In this document: positions 35,662-44,477 of the stretch, in pieces
Layout: each line of letters starts with the position of its first letter
Position numbering within the stretch: the stretch's first letter is position 1
Assembly: GCA_021792095.1 (NCBI GenBank)
Contig: JAJYVH010000001.1
Span: forward strand, 381,324 to 445,323
Length of the DNA stretch: 64,000 nt
Direction of reading: 5' to 3'
Origin: Microcaldota archaeon
GTDB taxonomy: Archaea; Micrarchaeota; Micrarchaeia; Micrarchaeales; CABMGC01
Made by a program: the position numbers and the translations under genes
The notes under the pieces: generated by a model
What the model saw: the letters and a program-made list of their open reading frames with translations, nothing else
Databases searched by the model: none
Told to the model about the DNA's origin: nothing

Positions 35662-36894
35662 ATGGAGACAATAAAGTTCGTGGATGTCGGCGAAGGCATA
35701 ACAGAAGGCCATGTGAGGAAGTGGCTGGTCAAGGACGGCGATCAGGTGAAGGAGGACCAGCCGGTGGTGCAGGTAGAGACCGACAAGGCTGTAGTAAACG
35801 TGCCCGCGCCGATCGGAGGCACCATAAAGGAGAGTGCGCCCGAGAACAGCGACGTGCACATAGGCGACGTCATCGCTTACATAGGAACTGCGTCAGAGCT
35901 GCAGGCCGCGCTGCAACAGGCTCAGGCTCCGAAGCAGGCCGCAGTGCAACAGCAGACAAGCAAGCAGTCCGCGCCGGCGGCAGCGTCACCAACAGAGGCA
36001 AAGGAGATACTGGCAACTCCTGCTGTCCGGAAGCTTGCGAGGGACCTTGGAGTTGACATTTCAAAGCTCACTCCCACGGGCCCGCACGGCAGGCTGACCG
36101 AGAATGATGTCAGGGGTGTAGCCCACGAGGAATCGCTCAAGTCCAGGCCCATACCCAAGTACTCGGAGGTGCTCGAGGAGCAGCACAAGGAGGACGTGGA
36201 GCGCATACCCATGTCTCCGCTTAGGAAGGCGATAGCCAAGAACATGGAGGCTTCGTGGACCATACCAAGAGCCGTGCATATGGACCTGATAGACGCCACT
36301 GCGTTGTACGGCGTGGTGCAGCGTGAGAAGGAGAAGGCGCTCAAGCAGCTCAACGTCAAGCTCACCTTCCTGCCGTTCATAATAAAGGCAACGGTGCAGG
36401 CGCTGAAGGAGTACCCCAACTTCAACGCGAGCTACGACCACGAGAAACTGGAGATAATAAGGAAGAACTACTACAACATAGGCCTGGCCGCCGAATCGCC
36501 CGACGGGCTGCTGGTGGTCGTGGTGAAGGAAGCAGACAGGAAGAGCATAACCGAGATAGCCAAGGAGCTGCAGGACCTGCACGAGCGCGTGGAGAAGCGC
36601 GAGGTCACGCTCGAGGAGATGCGCGACAGCACATTCACTATAACCAACATAGGCAGCCTCGGCGGGGGCTTCCTGTCAGTGCCCATGATAAACTACCCCG
36701 ACGTGGCCATACTTGGCATACACATGATAAAGGACACGCCGATGGTCAGGGACGGCAAGATAGTGATAGGCAAGGAGCTGCCCTTCTCCATCTCGTTCGA
36801 CCACCGCGTGGTGGACGGCGCCGAGGCGGTGCACTTCGGCAACGCGCTCAAGAAGTACCTCGAGGATCCCGACTTTTTAGAGATGATGGGGTAG
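35662..36894 (+). CDS. pdhC: Dihydrolipoamide acyltransferase (E2)
   Basis: Lipoyl motif VETDKAVVNV, E3-binding ATPAVRKLARDLGVDI, catalytic SFDHRVVDGAEA. Confidence 0.94.
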   Translation: METIKFVDVGEGITEGHVRKWLVKDGDQVKEDQPVVQVETDKAVVNVPAPIGGTIKESAPENSDVHIGDVIAYIGTASELQAALQQAQAPKQAAVQQQTSKQSAPAAASPTEAKEILATPAVRKLARDLGVDISKLTPTGPHGRLTENDVRGVAHEESLKSRPIPKYSEVLEEQHKEDVERIPMSPLRKAIAKNMEASWTIPRAVHMDLIDATALYGVVQREKEKALKQLNVKLTFLPFIIKATVQALKEYPNFNASYDHEKLEIIRKNYYNIGLAAESPDGLLVVVVKEADRKSITEIAKELQDLHERVEKREVTLEEMRDSTFTITNIGSLGGGFLSVPMINYPDVAILGIHMIKDTPMVRDGKIVIGKELPFSISFDHRVVDGAEAVHFGNALKKYLEDPDFLEMMG

Positions 36895-36897
36895 CAG

Positions 36898-37398
36898 ATG
36901 CGGCTTGAGAAAAGTGTTTGCATGTTACTAAACAAAAAGCAGCGCTTCCTGCTGAAAAAACTGATGACTAACTCCGCAAAGAAAGGGAATCTTGCGAACG
37001 CAGGCATGGTGCTTGAGAAAGGACGCGTGGTTGCTTCTGCAGAAAGCCTCGTAGCCTCCAATCACGATGCAACTGCGCATTCTGAGAGGATGCTGGTTAG
37101 CGAGGTTGGAAAATCTAGGAAATCTAACTACACTCCTGGCTTGACCATGGTGACCGTGGTGGAGCCCTGCCTGATGTGCATGAGCGCCTGCTCGCAGGCA
37201 GGTTACAAAAAAATAGCTTATGTGATTCCTGCAAAGAAGTACATAGGCAAAATACCCTATATGACTGATGTCATGCCCGTCAACAAGGAAAAGATTGCAG
37301 GCATGTTTGTTGACCCGTTAAAGCTAGAACACCTTCAAAGGTACGAGAAAGAATTTACCCTGGTGTTCGAAGAATTGATGAAACGTAATGCTAACTAG
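36898..37398 (+). CDS. Cytidine/deoxycytidylate deaminase-family nucleoside deaminase
   Basis: TAHSERML and PCLMCMSAC zinc motifs. Confidence 0.75.
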   Translation: MRLEKSVCMLLNKKQRFLLKKLMTNSAKKGNLANAGMVLEKGRVVASAESLVASNHDATAHSERMLVSEVGKSRKSNYTPGLTMVTVVEPCLMCMSACSQAGYKKIAYVIPAKKYIGKIPYMTDVMPVNKEKIAGMFVDPLKLEHLQRYEKEFTLVFEELMKRNAN

Positions 37399-37407
37399 GT
37401 TGTAGAT

Positions 37408-38769
37408 ATGGTAATGGGTGCGCTTCCGGAAGAAGTTGACGTGGCCGTAGTGGGCGGAGGTGTAGGCGGCTACTTCGCGGCCATACACGCTGCCCAGCTG
37501 GGCAAGAGCGTCGCGCTCGTGGAGAAGGAGAAACTGGGAGGTCACTGCCTAAACTATGCATGCATACCCTCAAAAACGCTGATAAAAGTGGCCGACATGC
37601 TCTACGAGATACAGCATGCGCAGCAATTCGGCATACACGCCGAGAACGTGAGCGTTGATGCGAAGCAGATGTACGACTGGCGCATGGGTGCATCAAAGAA
37701 GCTCGAGGACGGGGTCGCCTTCCTGTGCAAGCAGAACGGCGTGGAAACTATAAAGGCCACGGCCACATTCATATCATCGAACACGCTGCAGCTCACCAAC
37801 GGCACCAACCTGGACTTCAAGAAGGCGATAATAGCAACTGGCTCGGAGCCCACATTGCTGAAAGGGTTCGAGTTCGGCGGCAGCATAATAGACTACAAGA
37901 AGGCGCTGATGCTCGATTACATACCGAAAAGCATGGTAATACTGGGCGCCGGCTACGTGGCTGTGGAAGTAGGCATGCTCTACGCCAAACTGGGCACAAA
38001 GGTGGTGATAGTCGCCAGGTCTGACGTGCTTTCGAAGTTCGACAGGGAGGCAGTGGAGCTGGTGAAGAAGAAGATGGGCGAGCTGGGAATCAAGGTGTAC
38101 ACCGGAGTAACGCCCTCGTCGCACGACGCGGGCTCCGTGACGCTCAGCAGCGGAGATAGGCTGGAGGCTGAGCTGATAGTGGTCGCGATAGGGCTTTCCC
38201 CGTACACTGCGGGCCTAGGCCTGAACACCACCAAAGTGCAGCTCGACGGGCGCGGCTTCGTGAAAGTCGACAACGCGCTCCGCACCACTGACCCTAACAT
38301 ATTCGCAATAGGCGATGTGATAGGAGACCCGCTGCTGGCGCACAAGGCAATGCGCCAGGGCATAGTCGCTGCTGAAGCTGCGGCAGGCACGAACGCGAGC
38401 TACGACAACACTGTGGTACCAGCCGTGATATTCTCGGATCCGGAGATGGCGGTGGCGGGCACGCTGGAAGGGGAAGGGATCGCCGTTACGAAGTTCCCGC
38501 TCAGCGCGCTCGGCAGGGCAATAGCGCTCGGCACGACCAACGGCTTCGTGAAGATAGCGTACGACTCCGACAACGTTGTGAAAGGAGTTGAGGTGGTGTC
38601 CGACGACGCAGGCGACATAATAGCAGAGGCGGTGGTCGCGATAGAGATGGGGGCCACGCTAGAGGACATAGCGGACTCGATACACCCGCACCCCACGTAC
38701 GGCGAGGCGCTGCAGGAAGCGGCAGAGGCGGCCCTCGGCAGGAGCATACACTACTTCTACGGAAAATGA
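37408..38769 (+). CDS. lpdA: Dihydrolipoyl dehydrogenase (E3)
   Basis: VVGGGVGGYFAAIHAAQLGKSVALVEKEKLGGHCLNYACIPSKTLI; FAIGDVIGDPLLAHKAM; HPHPTYGEAL. Confidence 0.95.
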   Translation: MVMGALPEEVDVAVVGGGVGGYFAAIHAAQLGKSVALVEKEKLGGHCLNYACIPSKTLIKVADMLYEIQHAQQFGIHAENVSVDAKQMYDWRMGASKKLEDGVAFLCKQNGVETIKATATFISSNTLQLTNGTNLDFKKAIIATGSEPTLLKGFEFGGSIIDYKKALMLDYIPKSMVILGAGYVAVEVGMLYAKLGTKVVIVARSDVLSKFDREAVELVKKKMGELGIKVYTGVTPSSHDAGSVTLSSGDRLEAELIVVAIGLSPYTAGLGLNTTKVQLDGRGFVKVDNALRTTDPNIFAIGDVIGDPLLAHKAMRQGIVAAEAAAGTNASYDNTVVPAVIFSDPEMAVAGTLEGEGIAVTKFPLSALGRAIALGTTNGFVKIAYDSDNVVKGVEVVSDDAGDIIAEAVVAIEMGATLEDIADSIHPHPTYGEALQEAAEAALGRSIHYFYGK

Positions 38770-39389
38770 GGGATGGCACGCCTTCGTTTGTCTATTTTGA
38801 TGTGGGCGGAGTGGTGGTATTGGACTTCAGCGGGACGGACAAGTAGGAGCTGGTAAAGAAGGACCTGGGCATACCTCCGGAGCGCAGCGCCGGTTTCGAC
38901 GCTTTTTGGGACGTATACGAACCCGAAGTGAATGCAGGCAGGGGCGTAGACACGCTCCTTCCGCTTGTCAAGGAAAGGTTCGGTTCGGGGCCGCAAGCAG
39001 GGTACTCGCTCCTTATCGATGGGTTCGTCAACCGTTTCGAGGCCAATAAGTCCATTTGGCCGGTCATCTGGAAAATTCACAAACGATGCAAGATAGGCCT
39101 TCTGACTAACATGTACCCTGGCATGCTCGACGCCATAGGCAAGGAGGGCTTGCTGCCAAAAGAGGACTGGGACGTAATAATAGATTCGAGCAAGGTCGGC
39201 ATCGCGAAGCCAGACCCGAGGATTTTCGGCCTTGCCGAGCGGCTGGCAGGGGTCACGGGCGATGAGATACTCTTCGTGGATAACAACCAAACGAACATAG
39301 ACGCAGCAAGAAAGCTGGGCTGGCAAACGTTCCCCTACGACCCGAAAGCGCCGGAGGTTTCAAGCGGCAGGCTTGCAGCCCTCTTCTAG
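38766..39389 (+). pseudogene. HAD-superfamily hydrolase interrupted by in-frame TAG (38844-38846)
   Basis: MRDGTPSFVYFDVGGVVVLDFSGTDK*ELVKKDLGIPPERSAGFDAFWDVYEPEVNAGRG...IAKPDPRIFGLAERL...FVDNNQTNIDAARKLGW; start overlaps lpdA stop (ATGA). Confidence 0.8.
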
Positions 39390-39391
39390 GC

Positions 39392-39565
39392 TTACGCTAT
39401 CTTTTCTTCGTGCTCGTCAGCCTGGAAGCCTATCTTGTGGTGCGTGCCGTCGCAGAAAGGCTTGTGCTCCGAGTGCCCGCACCTGCAGAACGCGAATTTC
39501 GTCTTCCCGTCTACCAACACTATGTTGGGTCCGTCCTTAGTAGATTTTATTATTACTTCTGCCAT
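39392..39565 (-). CDS. CDGSH-type iron-sulfur protein, 57 aa (absent from supplied ORF track)
   Basis: MAEVIIKSTKDGPNIVLVDGKTKFAFCRCGHSEHKPFCDGTHHKIGFQADEHEEKIA*; CxCx2Sx3PxCDGTH motif. Confidence 0.9.
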   Translation of the reverse strand: MAEVIIKSTKDGPNIVLVDGKTKFAFCRCGHSEHKPFCDGTHHKIGFQADEHEEKIA

Positions 39566-39612
39566 ATAATCTGCAGGATATAGGCTGGAAAAAATATAAT
39601 AAGGGACCTGCC

Positions 39613-39897
39613 ATGGATGGTTTCGCGGAGCAGAAGGTGCCTGGGGGCAAACTTGTCGGTGTTAGGTTGCGCTACGGGAAAACAATAGAGAAGGTGCTCA
39701 TAACCGGCGATTTCTTCGCTCACCCAGAAAGCGCCGTGTACAAAATAGAGGCCGCGCTCGCAGGCATGCCAGCATCAGCTACTTCGAAGGAACTGGCGGA
39801 GAGGATAAGCAGCGTGGCGAAGGCCGAGGAAGCGGAGCTCGTAGGCGTCACCCCGGAGGCCATAGCCGATACCATAAAGAAAGCGATGACTGCATGA
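39613..39897 (+). CDS. lplB: Lipoate-protein ligase accessory subunit (LplB-like)
   Basis: GKLVGVRLRYGKTIEKVLITGDFFAHPESAVYKIEAAL; overlaps lplA by 4 nt. Confidence 0.82.
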   Translation: MDGFAEQKVPGGKLVGVRLRYGKTIEKVLITGDFFAHPESAVYKIEAALAGMPASATSKELAERISSVAKAEEAELVGVTPEAIADTIKKAMTA

Positions 39898-40640
39898 AAT
39901 GGAGAGTAATACCACTCGAAATCCACGACGCTTACGAGAACATGTCCATAGACGAAGCGCTGCTCGAGTCCATAGCGAACACAGGGGCGTACCCCACGAT
40001 AAGGTTCTACAGGTGGAAGCCGAGCGCCGTCTCTATAGGCACCTTCCAGAGCATGGAGAAGGAGGTTAATGTGGGCAGGTGCAGAGAGCTGGGCATAGAC
40101 GTGATAAGGCGGATAACTGGCGGGGGCGCGGTGTACCATGATTTCAACGGCGAGATAACGTACAGCATACTGGGTCCCGCAAGCATATTTCCCAAGGGCA
40201 TAAGGGAGAGCTACAGGTTTGTCTGCGACTGGATAATAGCCGGCTTGTCGCAGCTGGGCATAAAGGCGAGCTTCGCCCCGATAAACGACATAGTGGTGGA
40301 CGGGAAAAAGATATCCGGCAACGCGCAGACAAGGAAGCGGGGCGTGCTGCTGCAGCACGGCACTGTGCTCTACAGCACGGACGTTAAGACCATGTTCAGC
40401 GCTCTGAACGTGAGCTCGGAGAAGATATCAGATAAGGCGATAGCGAGCGCCGAGGAGCGCGTCACATCGGTATCCAGGCACTCTGGCGCGAGCCTGGAGA
40501 AGCTCTATGAGGCCCTGCTCGACGGCTTCACGGAAGGCAAGGATTTCGAGTTCGGGAACTTGGGCAACGAGGAGAGGAGCCGCGCGAAGGAGCTCGAGGC
40601 CAGCGTTTACAGGACAGACGCATGGAATTTCAGTAGGTAG
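39894..40640 (+). CDS. lplA: Lipoate-protein ligase A catalytic subunit
   Basis: IRFYRWKPSAVSIGTFQ, RRITGGGAVYHDFNGEITYSI, KISGNAQTRKRGVLLQHGTVL. Confidence 0.92.
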   Translation: MKWRVIPLEIHDAYENMSIDEALLESIANTGAYPTIRFYRWKPSAVSIGTFQSMEKEVNVGRCRELGIDVIRRITGGGAVYHDFNGEITYSILGPASIFPKGIRESYRFVCDWIIAGLSQLGIKASFAPINDIVVDGKKISGNAQTRKRGVLLQHGTVLYSTDVKTMFSALNVSSEKISDKAIASAEERVTSVSRHSGASLEKLYEALLDGFTEGKDFEFGNLGNEERSRAKELEASVYRTDAWNFSR

Positions 40641-41604
40641 TCCTGTCGAACGGCTTAAGCACGCTGGGTATCTGTTCAACGATGTCGGATGCCAGCAGGT
40701 GGTAGCCCTTCAGCCCGTACAGCCTGTCGCCTATAGCGGCGTGCGCATACGCGCCGGCCACAGCCGCATCGAACATTTCGTTGCCCCTCGCTGCAAAGCC
40801 AGCAACGATGCCTGACAGCACGTCTCCGGTGCCCATGGTGGCGAGCGCCGCCGTCCTTGCCCGTATCACCTTCGTCATGGCGCCATCGCTCACCACTGTC
40901 TCGTGGCCCTTCAGCAGCAGAACCGCGTGCAGCCTCTTCGCCATGGCCACGGTGGCATCTATGCGCTCCTTCAGGCCGCCTGCGGCCAGCTTCTTGCCGC
41001 CGATGGCCAGGAACTCATGATCGTTCGGGGTCAAGAGAACGTTCCTGTCGAGCTTAATGCTCCCTAGCCCTATCCGCAGAGCATCCGCATCAAGAATAAG
41101 TTTCTTGCCGTGCTCTATGCAGTACCTTGCGAGCGCGGCCGCAGCCCTGAGGCTTCCCGTATTCCTCCCCAGCCCCGGCCCTATCACTATTGCGTCAGCC
41201 TTGCTAGCTTCTGCGCAAAGCTGCTTAACGTCACTTGCGCCTACTATGTCTCCGCTCAGCGGTACTACTATAAGGTCGGGCGAGATGGCCCTTATGGTGC
41301 TCACTATGCCTCTGGGCACGCAAAGCACCGCGTATCCTGCGCCGGTGCGAAGCGCTGCGAGCGTTGTGTAAGCGGCACTGGCGGCGAGCAGAGGAGCGCC
41401 GTGGAACCTGTCGCTGCCGCCGACCACCAGCACGCGCCCGTTGCTGAACTTGCCTCCTCTGAGGCTGCGCGGCTTGGAGGCACGGTCAAGATCAGCACTG
41501 CTCGCAATGCCCGTTTTCATTCTAGCGCCCGGTTTCCACAATCCTCTTGATGAAGTACTCCCCTGCCTTGTAGGAACTCCTGACAAAGGGCCCCGCTGCG
41601 GCAT
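40630..41604 (-). CDS. nnrD: ADP/ATP-dependent (S)-NAD(P)H-hydrate dehydratase (YjeF C-terminal domain)
   Basis: VLVVGGSDRFHGAPLLAASAAYTTLAALRTGAGYA; LTPNDHEF; TMGTGDVLSGIVAGF. Confidence 0.88.
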   Translation of the reverse strand: MPQRGPLSGVPTRQGSTSSRGLWKPGARMKTGIASSADLDRASKPRSLRGGKFSNGRVLVVGGSDRFHGAPLLAASAAYTTLAALRTGAGYAVLCVPRGIVSTIRAISPDLIVVPLSGDIVGASDVKQLCAEASKADAIVIGPGLGRNTGSLRAAAALARYCIEHGKKLILDADALRIGLGSIKLDRNVLLTPNDHEFLAIGGKKLAAGGLKERIDATVAMAKRLHAVLLLKGHETVVSDGAMTKVIRARTAALATMGTGDVLSGIVAGFAARGNEMFDAAVAGAYAHAAIGDRLYGLKGYHLLASDIVEQIPSVLKPFDRTTY

Positions 41605-42391
41605 AGAGGAACCCCATGCCCAGAGCTGACCTCTTTATCCTCTCGAACTTCTCAGGCGTCACGTACTCCTTTACCTCGTACTGGAACTGCGAGGGCCTCA
41701 GGTACTGGCCTACAGCCACGAAATCCACATGCGAATCGCGTAGGTCGTGGAGCGATCGCAGTACCTCTTCCTCGGTCTCGCCCACTCCAAGCATCATCGC
41801 GGACTTGGTGTAAAGGCGTACGCCCATCCGCTTGAACTCGTTCAGCACGCGGAGCGACTGCCTGTAGCTCGCACGCCTGTCGCGTATGACGGGGCTGAGC
41901 CTCTCCACGGTCTCTATGTTATGGCCCACTACATCCGGTCCCGCATCAGCTATCGTCCTGAGCAGCGAAGCGTCCCCGCCGAAATCCGGTATGAGCACCT
42001 CGACAAGCGTGCCCGGATTCTGTTTCTTGATTGCCCTGATGCATGCTGCGAAATGGCCAGCTCCCTGGTCCTGCAGGTCATCCCTGCATACGGAGGTGAG
42101 CACAACGTAATCAAGCCTCCACTTCCGTATCACGTTAGCGAGCTTGGTCGGCTCCAGCGCGTCTATTCCCGAGCCTATCGCGCTCTTGTGCACTGCGCAG
42201 AACCTGCAGCCGCGCGTGCACTTGTCGCCGAGTATCATGAACGTTGCGGTGCCCGAGCTCCAGCATTCCGCAATGTTCGGGCAATGCGCCTCCACGCATA
42301 CCGTATGCAGGCCCGCATCCGCTATGCTCTGCTTGGTTTCCGCGTACTTCTCCGTGCCCGCGGGGCTTATGGAGAGCCATTCTGGCAGCAT
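41522..42391 (-). CDS. lipA: Lipoyl synthase
   Basis: VEAHCPNIAECWSSGTATFMILGDKCTRGCRFCAV; radical SAM CTRGCRFC. Confidence 0.95.
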   Translation of the reverse strand: MLPEWLSISPAGTEKYAETKQSIADAGLHTVCVEAHCPNIAECWSSGTATFMILGDKCTRGCRFCAVHKSAIGSGIDALEPTKLANVIRKWRLDYVVLTSVCRDDLQDQGAGHFAACIRAIKKQNPGTLVEVLIPDFGGDASLLRTIADAGPDVVGHNIETVERLSPVIRDRRASYRQSLRVLNEFKRMGVRLYTKSAMMLGVGETEEEVLRSLHDLRDSHVDFVAVGQYLRPSQFQYEVKEYVTPEKFERIKRSALGMGFLYAAAGPFVRSSYKAGEYFIKRIVETGR

Positions 42392-42561
42392 TCAAACAGC
42401 ACTAACATGGAAGCGAAGCTTTTTGTTTGCTGCGCAAAGGTTAGGGTGATAGGATGCGGATAGACACGGAAGTCAACAATCACGCCGCGTAACAAATAAA
42501 AAGTGTTCTGTCATAATCAAAATGGCGCGAAGATGCACGTGCCTGGCGAAGGGGGTAGCCG

Positions 42562-43191
42562 GTGACCTTTGCGGTCGCAAATAATAGCGTCCTGAGTCCC
42601 ACCTTGGCGCTAGGACAGTATGAGTACCGGTCGCGCCCTAGACGCATCGAAGACGAGGTTGCGCTCAAAGTGGTGGAAAGGGATGGCATATTGTTTAAAT
42701 CCATTTTTGAAAGCAGCGTTGCTGCCAATCTTGAGCTCCTTCAGATTCCTTTCCTGTTTGCAAAGCAGAAGTTCAGTATAACTATAAATGGTAAGGAGTA
42801 CGTGTACACACCTGATTTCGATTTGGGCATAGCATACGAAGGCAAACCTGTGCTCATAGAGGTGCACGGCGCCAGGTATATTACTGAGTCGTTTCTGGAC
42901 AAGATGTACGAATTCATGCAAACCGACGCTGCCAAGGTGCGCCACATTGTGCTCATGACAAACAGACGACCCGGCAAGCCTAACAGGTTGAAAATAGCTC
43001 TGGAAGACTATGGCTACAAGGAAGATGACATATGTGATAGCGTTCTCTACATCCCGTATGCGCCGGAACTGCACCAGCCACTGAGCCTGAGGAATGAAAA
43101 GGAGAAGTCGCTTGTTGGCTTCCTGCAGGATCTTAAGGAGCACAGCAGGCCGATTGGGCTGAGCATTTACGGCGATGCCTTGCGCCACTAG
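42562..43191 (+). CDS. Putative PD-(D/E)XK-type nuclease-fold protein
   Basis: YTPDFDLGIAYEGKPVLIEVHGARY resembles PD-D/ExK; GTG start. Confidence 0.5.
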   Translation: MTFAVANNSVLSPTLALGQYEYRSRPRRIEDEVALKVVERDGILFKSIFESSVAANLELLQIPFLFAKQKFSITINGKEYVYTPDFDLGIAYEGKPVLIEVHGARYITESFLDKMYEFMQTDAAKVRHIVLMTNRRPGKPNRLKIALEDYGYKEDDICDSVLYIPYAPELHQPLSLRNEKEKSLVGFLQDLKEHSRPIGLSIYGDALRH

Positions 43192-44477
43192 GTAAGCTTG
43201 CGCTGGTTCAGGAGATGTCTTAGCACAGTGCTGTTCCTCATCCACGTGCCTATGGGTATGACCATCTTCGTGCCTATGTAGTCTATCGCCTGCCGCATGG
43301 TATCGAACTTCACTGGCTCGTTCCTCAGCGTCTCGCGGACGTGCTCGCGGACATTCCATACGCCTACCGGCATTATGTAGCCTGGGTGCGTCTCCCTGAG
43401 CACCACGGCGCTCGCCTGCCTGCCTATCTTGCCGAGGTATTCGGATATGGCGAGCCTCGCGGCGTAGTAGCATCCGCCTATCTCCGCGTACTCCTTCCTG
43501 CCGTTGAAGAACTCGCTGCTCGAGAATATGTATATCTCCTTGCTGTCCATGTTCCAGGTGGTGTTCGGGTACCAGGCCTCCACAAGCTCGTAGCTCCACG
43601 GGCCAGGGAACATGAGCACCAGCCATCGGTTGTCAAGCGCCACGCTGCTGAAGACGCGCACGTCCTCGAGAGGCCCGCTCTCCTTGACCGGTTCCAGGTT
43701 GTGCTTCGAGAGCGTATCGTCAACGGCTGTTATGCTCCACCTTGTAGGCACGAACTTCCTGCTCTTCTTCACCCCGAGGCCGCCGGCAGCGAGCAGCTTC
43801 TGGATACGTGATACCTCAAGGCCCTTGCTGTAGAGCTCCACCATGCCGTCCCTAGCAAGCAGGGAGGTATCGAAGTATGCCTTCTCCATCTGCTTGTTCG
43901 CCTTCGTGTTGCCCAAGCGCATCATCTTCATCGGCGCGCTGGGCCCGAAGGGCTGGCTGTTGTCGTCGAACTTCACCATGAGGTTCGGTTTCCTTGCGAG
44001 CCGCATGTCCACGTTCGCGAACCTGTCTGCTATTGCAAGCTCCTGCAGCATGCTGCCTATCCTGCTGTTGTCCACGTTCTGCACCTTTTCCTTCTGCATG
44101 CCGCGGACGAGCATCGAGCGCGCCTCCACGATCTCTGGTATGCTCTTGCCCGCCCAGGTCTCCGGCAGGCCGAGCTCTGACGTGTCACCGCTTACCGGAG
44201 GCACGAGCGGCCCGACATACACATTGGGGTAGCCGTACCTGCCCACGAAAACGTCGGGCGGCGAAGAGCCAGATATGTCCTCCTTCTCTATCAGCGACAG
44301 TACCTTGAACTTGTAGTAGTACTTGAGCACATGCGGGTCCCTCATGTTGAGGTAAGCGATCGGAGTTCGCCTCACAGAGAGCTCGTTCTCAAGCGCAAAG
44401 CCACCCGAAATAATCTTGGGCTGCATAGGTATATATTGGCTCTTGCAGAATTCCAACAGTGAATCGTATGGGCCCAA
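43188..44477 (-). CDS. nreA: Archaeal Nre-family DNA repair protein (DUF650/651)
   Basis: SSPPDVFVGRYGYPNVYVGPLVPP; ARSMLVRGM; FVPTRWSITAVDDTLSK; PGPWSYELVEAWYPNTTWN. Confidence 0.85.
   Translation of the reverse strand: MGPYDSLLEFCKSQYIPMQPKIISGGFALENELSVRRTPIAYLNMRDPHVLKYYYKFKVLSLIEKEDISGSSPPDVFVGRYGYPNVYVGPLVPPVSGDTSELGLPETWAGKSIPEIVEARSMLVRGMQKEKVQNVDNSRIGSMLQELAIADRFANVDMRLARKPNLMVKFDDNSQPFGPSAPMKMMRLGNTKANKQMEKAYFDTSLLARDGMVELYSKGLEVSRIQKLLAAGGLGVKKSRKFVPTRWSITAVDDTLSKHNLEPVKESGPLEDVRVFSSVALDNRWLVLMFPGPWSYELVEAWYPNTTWNMDSKEIYIFSSSEFFNGRKEYAEIGGCYYAARLAISEYLGKIGRQASAVVLRETHPGYIMPVGVWNVREHVRETLRNEPVKFDTMRQAIDYIGTKMVIPIGTWMRNSTVLRHLLNQRKLT

Noticed and set aside
38844-38846. TAG as pyrrolysine or genome-wide recoded codon
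   Set aside because: Many clear genes here end in TAG (ftsZ, secE, psmB, pdhB, pdhC), so general recoding is unlikely; local readthrough remains open
42451-42489. 12-codon ORF MRIDTEVNNHAA with an RBS-like GGTGATAGG
   Set aside because: Too short to support without expression or conservation data
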